A stretch of 64,000 nucleotides of DNA from CAVORB01 sp963736235 (GTDB lineage Bacteria > Pseudomonadota > Gammaproteobacteria > Chromatiales > Chromatiaceae), in NCBI GenBank assembly GCA_963736235.1, contig CAVTOR010000006.1, positions 1 to 64,000 on the forward strand, in the 5' to 3' direction. Each line of letters starts with the position of its first letter. Within the stretch, counting starts at the first letter, position 1. A program made the position numbers and the translations under genes. Shown here piece by piece: positions 49,301 to 58,541 of this stretch. Under the pieces are notes generated by a model that was not told the origin of the DNA, did no database searches, and saw only the letters and a program-made list of their open reading frames with translations.

Positions 49301-52034
49301 GCGTTCTCCGCGGCGTCGAGACCCGCGATCAGGTTGCAGCCGCTCCGTCCATGGTCGCGAGTGCGCGAAGTACGGCGGCACCGTCTGCTCGGGACCGACG
49401 CACACCGGCGGCAGGGCCTCCGGATGCCGGCATGAACTCGTCGCCGAAGCTCACGTTCTGGTGGTGCTCGCGCAGGGTCTGGAAGCCCGGCGGCGTGGCC
49501 GCCTCGACGATGTAGTCGGCGGCGGGCAGCAGGCCGAGCTGGAGGGTGGCCGCCACTGCCGGCGCGAGACGGCTGCTGTTCGACGTAGTCGTAGAAGCCC
49601 TGGATCTGCGGCTGCGCGCCTCGGGTTGACCGCGCGCAGATGCGCCAGGTCGTACTCGCTGAAGGCGTAGCCGCCGTCGAAGACGCCGGGGCGCACCTGG
49701 TTCCAGTTGCGCATGCCGTCGAAGCAGCGGTCGTCCGCGATGCCGATGGCGCCCAGGTTGTTCTGCGCCCTGGCAGTTGGTGGGCGTGTTGTCGTCCCAG
49801 CTGTCGGTCCAGGTGACGGCGAGGGCGTCGCCGAGGTCGAATACGGTCGCCGTTGCCGTTGTCGGTCGACGATCCTCCGGCAGTCTCGTCGGTGACGCCG
49901 GTCCGTTCGCAGGCCCCAGCCGAGCGGGTAGTTGTCGACGTCGGCCAGGGTCACCACGCCGTCGCCGTTGATGTCGTCGATCACGTCGTCGTCGGCGTCG
50001 TACGACACCGTCGCCGTTCCAGTCGACGTCGCCGGTGCCGTTCGGGAAAGCGACGGAACGGCCGAACCAAGACCGGCGAGTCGATGTCGCCGTCGGCGTA
50101 GAGGTTGACCTGCACGCGCGGCACGCCGGGCTCCCAGCTCCTCGGCCGCGGCGAAGCGCGGGTCGTCCTCGGCGCGGGTGACGGTGTTGAACACCATGCC
50201 GGAGATGCCGCCGTTCTCGCCCACGTAGGTCGGACGGGCAGCGTCGCTGAAATCGCTGACCAGGTAATCGGTCTTGCCGAACTGGATGACGTTGGTCTGG
50301 CCGAGGAAGCCCTGGAAGGCCTGGGTCAGGACCGGACCGGCCTCGGTGCGCCAGGTTCCAGGCCGCCATTCTCGGACTGCAGCTGCGGGGTCAGCTCGCC
50401 GAAGCCGGGGAAGGCGTCGGTGCTGGTGTCCACCTCGCCGCCCGCGTCCACCACGACGGTGGCGCCGGTGGCCTTCTTGTTGGTGAAGCCGACCTCGGCC
50501 ACCATCCAGTGGAACCAGGGGAAGGACTCGTCGAAGGGCGCGGCGCCCTCGAAGTCGGTGCGCGAAGCTCTGGTAGACGGTGCCGTCGCGCCAGCGCACG
50601 TTGACCGGGCCGCTCTCTGCGCCCAGCGCTGGCTCTCGTTGCCGTCCCAGAAGCCGTTCTGGTTGTCGTCGTTAAAGATGTAGGTGGTCAGGCGGTTGAA
50701 CCAGTTGGAACACCGGCACCTCGCCGAAGTCGCAGCCCGACAGGGCGCCGTTGCAGTTGCCGTCTGGCATCGACGGTGAAGCCCTGGGTGGCGATGACGA
50801 CGTCGAGCGTCGGCGTCGAAGACCTTGAGCTCGTAGTCGCCCGCGGGGACGTTCGAGATGGAGAAGCCGCTGTCGCCGTCGCAGGGCGCGGCATAGCGGT
50901 TGATGCCCGGGGCGGCGCCGCCCTCGTTGACCGCGACCCAGCAGCCCGGGAAGGGCCGGCCGCTGAAGAGCTCGGTGGCCGGCGGACGCGACATGTGCAT
51001 GTCGGTGATGGTGCCGCTGACGGTCGCGGATCCGCCACCGGAAAGGTTGTTGCGCTGCTGGGTGAAGCCGACGAAGACGTGCGGGCCCGGGCAGGCCGAA
51101 CTCGACCATGAAGGGCGGCTCGTTGGCCTTGACCCAGGCGTCGATCACCGGCGAGCCCTCGATGGTCGAGGTCTGCTGCCAGCCGGCGTCGCGGGGTGAC
51201 GATGATGCCGTACTTGCCCGGGGGGATGTTCTTGATGGTCAGGGTGCCGTCGGGGTTGGGCGTCAGGGTGCCGTCCGCACAGGTGCCGTCGGCGCGGGCG
51301 GGGCAGCCGCCGGGGCCGGTGAGCGGGTCGCCGCTCGTGGCATAGGCGGTCCCGAGCGGGTTGTCGAAGACGTCGCGCACCACGGGGCCACCGCTGATGC
51401 CATACCGGCCGGCTGGCTCCTCGAGCACGACGTTGAACTTGGTGAAGTCGGGGGCTTCCGTGAAACCCGAGTCGGGCGTGCAACTCGCGGTCGTCCATTG
51501 AGGCGTCCCCTCGACAGCAAGCTCCTCCGGCAGATCCGGGGTGCCGTTGAGCGGGTAGCAGTCGTGGAAGAAATAGACCGCGATCTGGGCCGTGGGTATC
51601 GGGTGCTGCTGCACCGTCACGTCCACGCTGGTGCCGCCAGCCGGCACGGTCACCGGCGCACCGCTCACGGCATTCCCGGCGTAAGCGAGAATCGAGACGT
51701 AGTAGCGGCCGGGGGGCACGTCGACGATCGCCGAGCTGCCGCCCGAGGTGCCGGTTACGCCCTGACCGGCGCTCTGGGCGATGGGGTGGAAGCTCTTGTG
51801 GAAGTTCAGCCCGAGCTGATCGGTCAGCGCCGGCGGATTCAAGGGATCCATCGCATAGGTGGTGTCCTCCTGCACCAGGTAGCGGAAACCGCTGACACCC
51901 GCGCCGTCGTTGTCGACGACGTTGATGGTGACCTCTTCCGCCTGGGCGTTGAACGCCGCCAGTAGCCCGCATCCGAGGAGCAGGGTGGTGACCCTTCTCC
52001 CGATCGGAATTCGTTGCCTTCTCGGATTCTTCAT
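46325..52034 (-). CDS. Giant exported protein: SdrD/Cna-B-like, EF-hand-like, IPT-like and beta-helix regions (many frame breaks)
   Basis: About 1,900 residues. Signal peptide (MKNPRRQRIPIGRRVTTLLL to AQA), then several prealbumin-like/SdrD-B-like modules (TINVVDNDGAGVSGFRYLVQ, IVDVPPGRYYVSILAYAG, SISNVPAGDYELKVFDAD, TYIFNDDNQNGFWDGNES). An EF-hand/dockerin-like segment follows (DDINGDGVVTLADVDNYPLG, about 49930-50000), then an IPT/TIG-like part (VATVPAGTPPGEYQVVVTRD). A long right-handed beta-helix comes next (VPDNFPTIQAAIDGANPGDL, GGGIRVGHPG, NNMITNNVAG) and ends GGDNDIGADEYVQ. Frames change every 100-200 bases but domains stay continuous. It is the first gene of the cluster and may be a surface scaffold. 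Confidence 0.75.
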
Positions 52035-52207
52035 GCTGTTCGCTCCGTTTCTCCGCATCGCGACCAAATGCCTAGGTGTTTCGTTGTCGGGGCCTTCTGG
52101 CTTTCGCGCCGGCCACCACTCCGTGATGACCAATTACCCCTGCATACCAGACTAACGGAGTGCGCCATTTGGCACAGGCGGGTGTAAACCGCATTTAACA
52201 GGAGGGA

Positions 52208-52232
52208 AGACCCTATTCGGCAGGTAGGGTCT
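52208..52232. promoter_or_regulatory. Perfect inverted repeat upstream of the oxidase cluster
   Basis: AGACCCTA-N9-TAGGGTCT is a perfect 8-base inverted repeat 174 bases upstream of the giant protein's start and 92 bases past the stop of the receiver-only response regulator. Two further TAGGG half-sites follow at about 52236 and 52247. It could be an operator for a dimeric regulator of the cluster, or the terminator of the response regulator (only a short pyrimidine tract follows on the minus strand). Confidence 0.5.
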
Positions 52233-52323
52233 GTGTAGGGGGTGGGTAGGGAGGGTCCGCGGGGAGGTGCCGGACCGATTCGGCGGCGAGGATGAGGATG
52301 GTGACAGGAAGGCCCGCGCCGCC

Positions 52324-52761
52324 CTACTCCGCGATCCGCGGCGGGCCGCTGGGGGTGACGCGGGCGCGAGCGCCCAGGTGCTCCGGACCGCGGGCCAGGA
52401 TCGCGCCTTCCACGCGGGCGATCACGTCGTTCAGGCAGGAGGGGGAGCCCTTGTAGAGGAAGCAGTCCGCGCCGCTGCGAAACGCCGCCTGCCGGTACTG
52501 GGGCAGATCGAAGGCGCTGAGGACGACGACCGTGATGCCGTCCCAGCCGGCCTTGATCGCCTTGGTCAGCTCGATGCCGCTGGCGCCCGGCAAGCGGATG
52601 TCGAGCAGTACCAGATCGGCGCCGCGCTCCTGGATCCGGCGCAGCGCATCCACGCCCCGGTCCACCGCGTCCACCTCGATAAAGGGAAACTGCTTGTGCA
52701 GCAACGAGGAGACGCTGCCGCGGAAGCCGCTGTGATCATCGACGATCAATGCTTGGAACAT
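52324..52761 (-). CDS. Receiver-only response regulator
   Basis: The 145-residue protein is a CheY-like receiver domain: LIVDDHSG (Asp8, Asp9), phosphoacceptor Asp54 in DLVLLDIRLPGASG, VVVLSAF (Ser switch) and FLYKGSPS (Lys). The C-terminal LuxR-type HTH expected of NarL-family regulators is missing, and the protein ends soon after the receiver. I start at 52761 (MFQALIVDDH), since the 56 upstream codons are not receiver-like. It may act as a phosphate sink or protein-binding output for the adjacent kinases. It lies immediately upstream of the oxidase cluster on the same strand. Confidence 0.88.
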   Translation of the reverse strand: MFQALIVDDHSGFRGSVSSLLHKQFPFIEVDAVDRGVDALRRIQERGADLVLLDIRLPGASGIELTKAIKAGWDGITVVVLSAFDLPQYRQAAFRSGADCFLYKGSPSCLNDVIARVEGAILARGPEHLGARARVTPSGPPRIAE

Positions 52762-53042
52762 TATCGACCCCCTCGCATTGGGGTACTGAGCCCTTTTTGC
52801 ATTTGTACCACATCCGGTAAACGGCGGGATGCGGGGGGAAACCTGCATATTGAGGCGGCAAATCGCGTAGGCGGCATCTACGCACCCCACCATCGCGTGT
52901 GAGGGCGTGGAATGGGGCTCAGGTCCCATTTACCGCGATCACCCCTGTGCTAACCTTCACCGCAGCTCGGGCGGCAGGCGAGCTCGGCCCGCCTGCCCCG
53001 CCCTTCAACCCAACACCGCCACAGCGCAGGAAGAACAGGGGG

Positions 53043-53697
53043 ATGGACAAGAAGCGCATTCTGCTCGCCGAGGATCACGCCATGCTGCGGGCTGGCATCA
53101 AGTCCCTGCTCGCCATGGCGCCGGACCTGGACGTGGTGGGCGAGGCGGAGAACGGGCTGGAAGCGGTTGCAAAGGTCAAGCAGCTGGAACCCGACCTCCT
53201 GCTGATCGACCTCTCCATGCCGCTGATGAACGGCACCGAGGCAATCAAGCAGATCAGGCTTCGCGGCCACCGGACCAAGGTGATCGTCGATGACCGCGCA
53301 CAAGTCCGACGAGCACGTGCGCGCGGCCCTCGCCGCCGGCGCCGAGGGCTACCTGCTGAAAGACGACACCCACGAGGACCTGCTGGCGGCGATTCGCAGC
53401 GTGAGCGCGGGCGGCATCTTCCTCAGCCCGAAGATCTCCGGTAAAGTCGTGGGGGGATACCTCGGACAGTCGTCGACCGCCAGCCCCGCCATGCCGTTGG
53501 ACAAGCTGACGGACCGGGAGCGCGAGGTGGTCAAGCTGATCGCCGAGGGACACAAGAACCGGGAGATCGCCGAGTGCCTCTGCATCAGCACCAAGACGGT
53601 GGAGAAGCACCGGGCCAACGTCATGAGAAAGCTCGATCTGCACAGCGCGGTCGAGCTGACCAGCTTCGCGATCGAAAACGGCCTCGTGGCGCGCTGA
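53043..53697 (+). CDS. NarL/LuxR-family response regulator (one frame break)
   Basis: About 217 residues: receiver domain with ILLAEDHAMLRAGIKSLLAM and phosphoacceptor Asp56 (DLLLIDLSMPLMNGTEAIKQ), then a LuxR-type HTH (KLTDREREVVKLIAEGHKNR, REIAECLCISTKTVEKHRAN). The frame changes near 53288: one extra base between KVIV and MTAHKSDEHVRA, so the protein is restored by deleting it. It is divergent from the receiver-only regulator (about 280 bases between starts) and is followed 16 bases later by a histidine kinase, its probable partner. Confidence 0.9.
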
Positions 53698-53713
53698 CCC
53701 GCCGCGCCATTCC

Positions 53714-55077
53714 ATGACGACCTCAGCCGACCCGGGCGCCCCGCTCGCGTTCTCGCGCCGCTATGCCCTCGTCAGCCTGGTCGGCGTCCTGGTCACGGCG
53801 GCGCTGCTGGCCGTCCTTCATCGCGAGCTCTCGATCCGGATCGTTTCCGAGTTCGGCGAACGCGGCAACGTCTCGGTCGCGACCACGGCGGTGAACGCCG
53901 TCCTGCCCCAACTGCTGGGTTTTCTGCGCACCGAGGTCAATGGCGCAATAGGCGAAGCGCCGGTCGGCGTGCCCCCGGTCTCGCCAACCTGATCGAAGCC
54001 TCGGTGCGGGACACGCCGATCGAGCGCGTCAAGATCTACGACCGGGACGGGATTGTCGTCTACTCGACCCGGGCGCATGAGATCGGCACCAACGACAGCG
54101 CCAACCCGCGCTTTCTCGGCTCGATGCGCGGCGAGGTCCGCAGCGAGCTGAGCTACCGGGACCGATTCTTCTTTTCCGGACCCGCCAGCGGCGACGACAA
54201 CCTGATCGAGACCTACGTCCCCATCCGGCAGCCCGGCGACCCCCAGCCCGTCGGCGTGTTCGAGATCTACACCGACGTCAACCCCATCGTCCGTTCCATG
54301 ACTCACAGCGAGTTGCTGATCGACGCCGGCATCGCGGTGATCCTGATCGCGCTCTATTCCGTGCTGTTCCTCGTGGTGCGCCGCGCGGAGCGGATCATCT
54401 CCCAGCAGCAGGCCACCATCATCGAGCGCAACCAGACGCTGCAGGCGCTGTCCGCGCGCATGCTGGCGCATGAGGAGAGCGAACGGCGCCGTGTCGCATG
54501 GGAACTGCACGAGGAGATCGCGCAAACCCTGGCCGCGGTCAAGATCAGGGTAGAGGCCCTCGCCCGGGCCGCCGGCCCGGAGCAGGACCCGTCGCGAATG
54601 GCCGGGAACGGAGAGATCGTACCCCTGCTGCAGGACGCGATGCGCGAGATCCGCGCCCTCGCAGTGGAGCTGCGCCCGCCCGCCCTGGACGATTTCGGAC
54701 TGCTCGCCACCATCCGGTCACTGTGTCAGGAGGCGGCGCAAATCGATGGCCAGGAGAGAATCGCGGCTGACATCGCACTGACTGAAGATGAGGTTCCGGA
54801 GGCGCTGAAGAGCGTCATCTTCCGCATCGTCCAGCAGACGCTGAAGCAGCTGGTCGGCATGACGGGGATCGGGGACATCCGCATCACGCTGGCGAAGGAC
54901 GGGGGATTGCGACTCGGGGTAGCGTTCGAGTCGCTGGCGGACGACGAGGCCGAGCCGCCGGCCGATCAGCACCCGATCGCCGCCTGCTGGGAGAGCGCCG
55001 TGCTATCGGGCGGGACCTTCGACGCGACGCGGACCGAGACCGGCCGCTACGCCTTCCAGGCCACCTGGGCGACTTGA
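53714..55077 (+). CDS. NarX-type membrane sensor kinase with a degenerate ATPase domain (one frame break)
   Basis: About 454 residues. Two membrane spans (YALVSLVGVLVTAALLAVL; LLIDAGIAVILIALYSVLFL) enclose a periplasmic sensor of about 170 residues, followed by a HisKA_3 dimerisation helix (ESERRRVAWELHEEIAQTL, phospho-His present). The ATPase part is odd. The N-box, normally QEALTNVxKHA, reads VQQTLKQLVGM, and the G-box DDGxGF is replaced by GGLRLGVAFESLADDE, so nucleotide binding is doubtful. The frame changes near 53980. It may be a non-catalytic partner or phosphatase/sensor for the second kinase at 55106-55852. Confidence 0.85.
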
Positions 55078-55105
55078 CCGCCCGCCGGGCGGGACCCTCA
55101 GACCC

Positions 55106-55852
55106 TCAGACGAGGCAGAGCGGCGGCGTGCGCACGACCGGCTCCTGCGAGGGCCAGACGGCCAGGATCCGGGTCCCCTTCCCGACCTGCGACTCGAGCA
55201 TCACGTTGCCGTTACTCATCGCCGCACGCTCGCGCATGCTGGCGAGCCCCATTCCCCTCGCGGAGCCCCTGGCGGCAGAGGGATCGAACCCCACTCCGTC
55301 GTCTTCCACCTCGAGCCGGATTTGCTCGGCGTCCGTCTCCAGGCGCACGGACAGCCGACTGGCCCGCGCATGCTTGCAGGCGTTGCCGCACGCCTCCTGC
55401 AGGACGCGGAAGATCGCGACCTTGACCGTCGGATGGATCGCGTCCTCATCCGCGCTCACGGTCTCGACCAGGTCCAGGTTCGGCAGCACTTGACGAAGCT
55501 CGCCGCAGTACCAGTCGATGGTGCTCACGATCCCGATGTCGTCGAGCATCGGCGGCCGCAGCCCCATGCAGATGCGGCGGACTTCGCCGATGGTCTTGGA
55601 CACGCGTCCGACCAGGCAGGCGAACATCTCGTCCTCGGCGTCGGTCGCACGATCCCCCATCTGATGCCGCAAGCCGCCGATCGCGAACTGGACCGCACTC
55701 AGGCACTGCCCGATCTCGTCGTGCAGGTCCGAGGCGATCTGCCGCCGCTCCTCCTCCTGCGCGGAGAGCAGCGCGCGGGTCAGCTCCTCGAGTTCATGCC
55801 CCGAACAGTACTCCTCGAGCACGGCTGCCAACTTGGTCGGCTGTTCTCTCAT
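55106..55852 (-). CDS. Soluble NarX/DegS-type histidine kinase
   Basis: The 248-residue kinase lacks membrane spans. HisKA_3 is SAQEEERRQIASDLHDEIGQ (phospho-His in LHDE). The ATPase has an intact N-box FRVLQEACGNACKHARASRL and G-box VEDDGVGFD, then GMGLASMRERAAMSNGNVML. I choose the ATG at 55852 because AAGGAG lies seven bases upstream. An ATG seven codons earlier lacks this. It converges with the degenerate kinase gene (29 bases apart), and with the two response regulators forms a four-gene signalling set next to the oxidase cluster. Confidence 0.92.
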   Translation of the reverse strand: MREQPTKLAAVLEEYCSGHELEELTRALLSAQEEERRQIASDLHDEIGQCLSAVQFAIGGLRHQMGDRATDAEDEMFACLVGRVSKTIGEVRRICMGLRPPMLDDIGIVSTIDWYCGELRQVLPNLDLVETVSADEDAIHPTVKVAIFRVLQEACGNACKHARASRLSVRLETDAEQIRLEVEDDGVGFDPSAARGSARGMGLASMRERAAMSNGNVMLESQVGKGTRILAVWPSQEPVVRTPPLCLV

Positions 55853-56459
55853 CCAGAGACTCCTTAACCACATGGAATCGCCCCAAAGTCACCACGGCAG
55901 GGGCCTCGGTTAAGCTACCAACCCTCGCGAATCTTGTTATTTGTGGACGTGGAACCGTACGTCCTAGTTGTCATCCTGTAAGCGGTGGTTAACACCGCCG
56001 GCACGCTGTGGGATATGCCCCATCTTCCGTGCCGTTTCGCAACACAAGCTTAAGACTCGCTAAGCCCGCGTCAAGGCGCAATCCGTAGTTACCCGGAGGT
56101 TTCGTCTCCACAACTCCGACAAGACGCTTGCATCTCATTGAAAAATCTATGCGTATCAACAGACTGCGATCTTTTCCGTCGGTGCCCTGGCGCGAGATGC
56201 TTACCGGCGGGAGACCGCTTTACCCCGGGGCGACGACTGTTGCGTATCGTACGCAACCGCGCCGCTGGTTTCCTCTAGCACGTCCAATGCCACATTTCCC
56301 TGGTGCCGCAACCATCGCTGCGCGAGCGGCCGTCCGCGCCGTGGGGGCGAGGATTGCGCGAAGCTCGACGTCAAGCCTGTTGCCGTGCGGCGACGGTGTC
56401 TCCGGCCCGACGGCGTTAACCGACTCCGGAAAGCGATCCGTGGAGAGTGGCAGGGATCC
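55853..56459. other. Intergenic region without a supported gene
   Basis: About 600 bases lie between the kinase start and the thioredoxin-like gene's stop. A long plus-strand open frame covers its end, but that frame is antisense to the thioredoxin gene and has no motif. The one structured element I see is the palindrome at 56239-56257. The kinase promoter should lie near the right of 55853. Confidence 0.4.
56239..56257. promoter_or_regulatory. Perfect palindrome GTTGCGTA-TCG-TACGCAAC
   Basis: An 8-base perfect inverted repeat with a three-base centre sits inside the 55.9-56.5 kb intergenic region. The symmetry and size fit a homodimeric repressor operator. No promoter or adjacent start is obvious, so its target is unclear. 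Confidence 0.4.
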
Positions 56460-56937
56460 CTACCCCGGGTGCGGTCCGATCAGGCCACTGAGCCATTGGG
56501 TCAACTCGCCGTTGGTCTTGCTGCTGGCATTCGCCATCTCTCCGGCGGTGGACACGAATCGCACCTTGCCTCCAGGCTCGACGATCGCGATCGCGGGGAT
56601 ACCGTTATCGACGGGTGTGCCGAAGCGCCCGACAAAATCCATGTTCCTGTCCCAGTTGCCGATGTCGACGTGCACCAGGACGAAGCGCTTGGCCAACAGC
56701 CCGCGCAGCGGCTCCTTGCCGAGCTGGTCCTCCAGCCCACGGCACTCGGGACACCAGTTCGCGCCGAACAGGACCAGGACGAACTTGTTCGCCGCACCCG
56801 CCTCGTGCAGCGCCTGGTCGAAATCGGCAAGCCGGATCCGCGTGGCGATCGTAGGGTCCTTTCGGTCCCTGCGAGCAGGCGCCAAGAAGCGCAAGCAGGC
56901 AGAAAACCGTCCAACGGTGGAAAAGCTTGTTCGTCAT
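56460..56937 (-). CDS. Thioredoxin-like lipoprotein (one frame break)
   Basis: About 158 residues. The N-terminus MTNKLFHRWTVFCLLALLGA with Cys next (lipobox LGAC) marks a lipoprotein, so it acts in the periplasm. The thioredoxin fold has LVLFGANWCPECRGLEDQLG (CPEC active site) and the cis-Pro region GTPVDNGIPAIAIVEPGGKV. The frame changes near 56850, just after the signal. Restoring one base joins the lipoprotein N-terminus to RIRLADFDQALHEAG. Members often reduce cytochrome c or copper-site thiols. No direct partner is next to it here. Confidence 0.85.
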
Positions 56938-57031
56938 GCAAGGTTATCCTCGGGCAACAGGCGCACTCGTCGATTCATCGGCGCGGCGCGGTACCGCCTC
57001 GGCGCAGAAGATGGCCCCCGATCACGCATGA

Positions 57032-58255
57032 TCAAGGGCCGGGAAGGACCTCCAGCATCCTGGGGCGCGGGTCCGCGGGCCCCGCCGCGCTCGGAAACGG
57101 CCCGCCCACCTGCCGCTGGTAGTATCCCGGATCGGCGACGCCCGGCGCTCGCGACCCGAAGCGGCGCTTGAGCCAGCCGATGAGGCGTGAGTAGGGCCGG
57201 CCATGATAGAGCTCGATCGTGACGTGCGGATGGACACCGGTAGCCCAGACCTTTTTGTAATCGAACAGGTATCCGCCGAAGCACAGCCGACCGACGGACC
57301 TTTCCTCGAACAGGCGTTCGATCGACTGGTAGAGCAGCACCGTCCCGGGTGACCGCTGCCGGTAGTCGTGGTCGAAATCGTTGACGATCAGATAAACCGA
57401 CCCCGCGGAGACGAGATAGAAGTGCACGGCGATCGGCCTGTCATCCAGCAACGCCACCAGAATCCGCACCCCGCCCCGCTCCGCCAGCCGCTCGCTGATC
57501 TCGCGGTAGAAGGCCCGCAGATCGTCCGCGCCGCCCATGTCCGTGCCTTCCTCCTGCTTCCAGCTCGCCTTCGACACGGCGAAGGCGAGGTCGAGAGCCC
57601 GCGGCATCTCTTCGGGACGCCGAAACTCCAGTACCCGGTATCCGGGTAGCTCGGACAACTGGCGGACCTTTTGCCTGATGCCCCGCCGCCGGTTACTTCG
57701 GAACTGGCTGGTGAGATACTCGTCGAAGCTCCCGTTCAGGGCGACATAGGCGCTCTGCCATCCGCTCGTTTGGTGCAGGCGGAAACCGAACGATTCGCCG
57801 GCCTCGCTCATCGCGCCGACGAGCTCCGCGGTTTCGGGCATGTTCAGCAGCCGGCCTCTATCCCACTGATCCCGATGCTCGGCGAGACAACGCATGACGA
57901 GCCTGACGGCTTCGCTCGCCGGGAAGCCGTGACGAACGAGGATGCGGTTGTTCGGGCTGATGGGATTGGACGCGAATCCGAGGTGCTGAATGGCGAACCG
58001 CTGCCTGCGCCGCATGAAGGGCGCGATCACCTGAAGCCGGCCGAGGGGGTCCTCGACGGTGACGACAAACAGCTCACCACCGCGGTGAAAATGTCTCCAC
58101 CAGGTGTCGAACCAGATCCAGCTGTAAAAGGGCTCGCGGTGATCGCTGTCGGTGATCAGCTCGTCCCATTGCCGCGCAAGGTCACGGAAACCCTCGGCAT
58201 CGCGTATCAACTGAACCCGCAGGTCTACGGACACGGCCCGGCCTCCACCCATCAC
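57032..58255 (-). CDS. FemAB/GNAT-like acyltransferase (BioF2-like)
   Basis: The 407-residue protein has the double-GNAT FemAB layout of exopolysaccharide-linked proteins (CelD/BcsL, XrtA-associated types): EPFYSWIWFDTWWRHFHRGG, GFASNPISPNNRILV, SFDEYLTSQFRSNRRRGIRQ, LDDRPIAVHFYLVSAGSVYL and YRQRSPGTVLLYQSIERLFE. The C-terminal tail is Pro-rich and variable. Such proteins transfer acyl or aminoacyl groups. The substrate is not known. It probably serves the polysaccharide genes at 28-32 kb, though it is not adjacent to them. Confidence 0.82.
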   Translation of the reverse strand: MMGGGRAVSVDLRVQLIRDAEGFRDLARQWDELITDSDHREPFYSWIWFDTWWRHFHRGGELFVVTVEDPLGRLQVIAPFMRRRQRFAIQHLGFASNPISPNNRILVRHGFPASEAVRLVMRCLAEHRDQWDRGRLLNMPETAELVGAMSEAGESFGFRLHQTSGWQSAYVALNGSFDEYLTSQFRSNRRRGIRQKVRQLSELPGYRVLEFRRPEEMPRALDLAFAVSKASWKQEEGTDMGGADDLRAFYREISERLAERGGVRILVALLDDRPIAVHFYLVSAGSVYLIVNDFDHDYRQRSPGTVLLYQSIERLFEERSVGRLCFGGYLFDYKKVWATGVHPHVTIELYHGRPYSRLIGWLKRRFGSRAPGVADPGYYQRQVGGPFPSAAGPADPRPRMLEVLPGP

Positions 58256-58541
58256 CGTTCGCGCGCCTCTGTCAACGGCGGCGATCCTGACCGGACCTGC
58301 TCATATGCCGCACGGGATCGACTCATCATCGCGGTGAGAGAATTTACTGCCTGGGGCTTGTGGGGCATGGATCATACCACGCGCAAGGGGCTGCCTCCCG
58401 CCCCCGGCAGCGGAGGATCGGCACGGCGCTTCCGCGGCCCCGATGAACGGCGCCCGGGAATCGCCGATCAATTCTGCGCTGCCCGCAACACAGGGATACG
58501 CGCGCCGATTCTGGCCAGAATGGCCGATAATCCGCGTCGCC

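Noticed and set aside
35600..52034. Interpretation of the oxidase cluster as a decayed pseudogene region
   Set aside because: Domain order, signal peptides, copper ligands and operon spacing are preserved. Most breaks look like single-base indels and similar breaks occur in essential genes (thrS, pheS). I kept decay as an alternative in the findings.
56128..57171. Open frame of 347 codons on the plus strand
   Set aside because: It covers the thioredoxin-like gene in antisense plus a non-coding stretch. No motif was seen.
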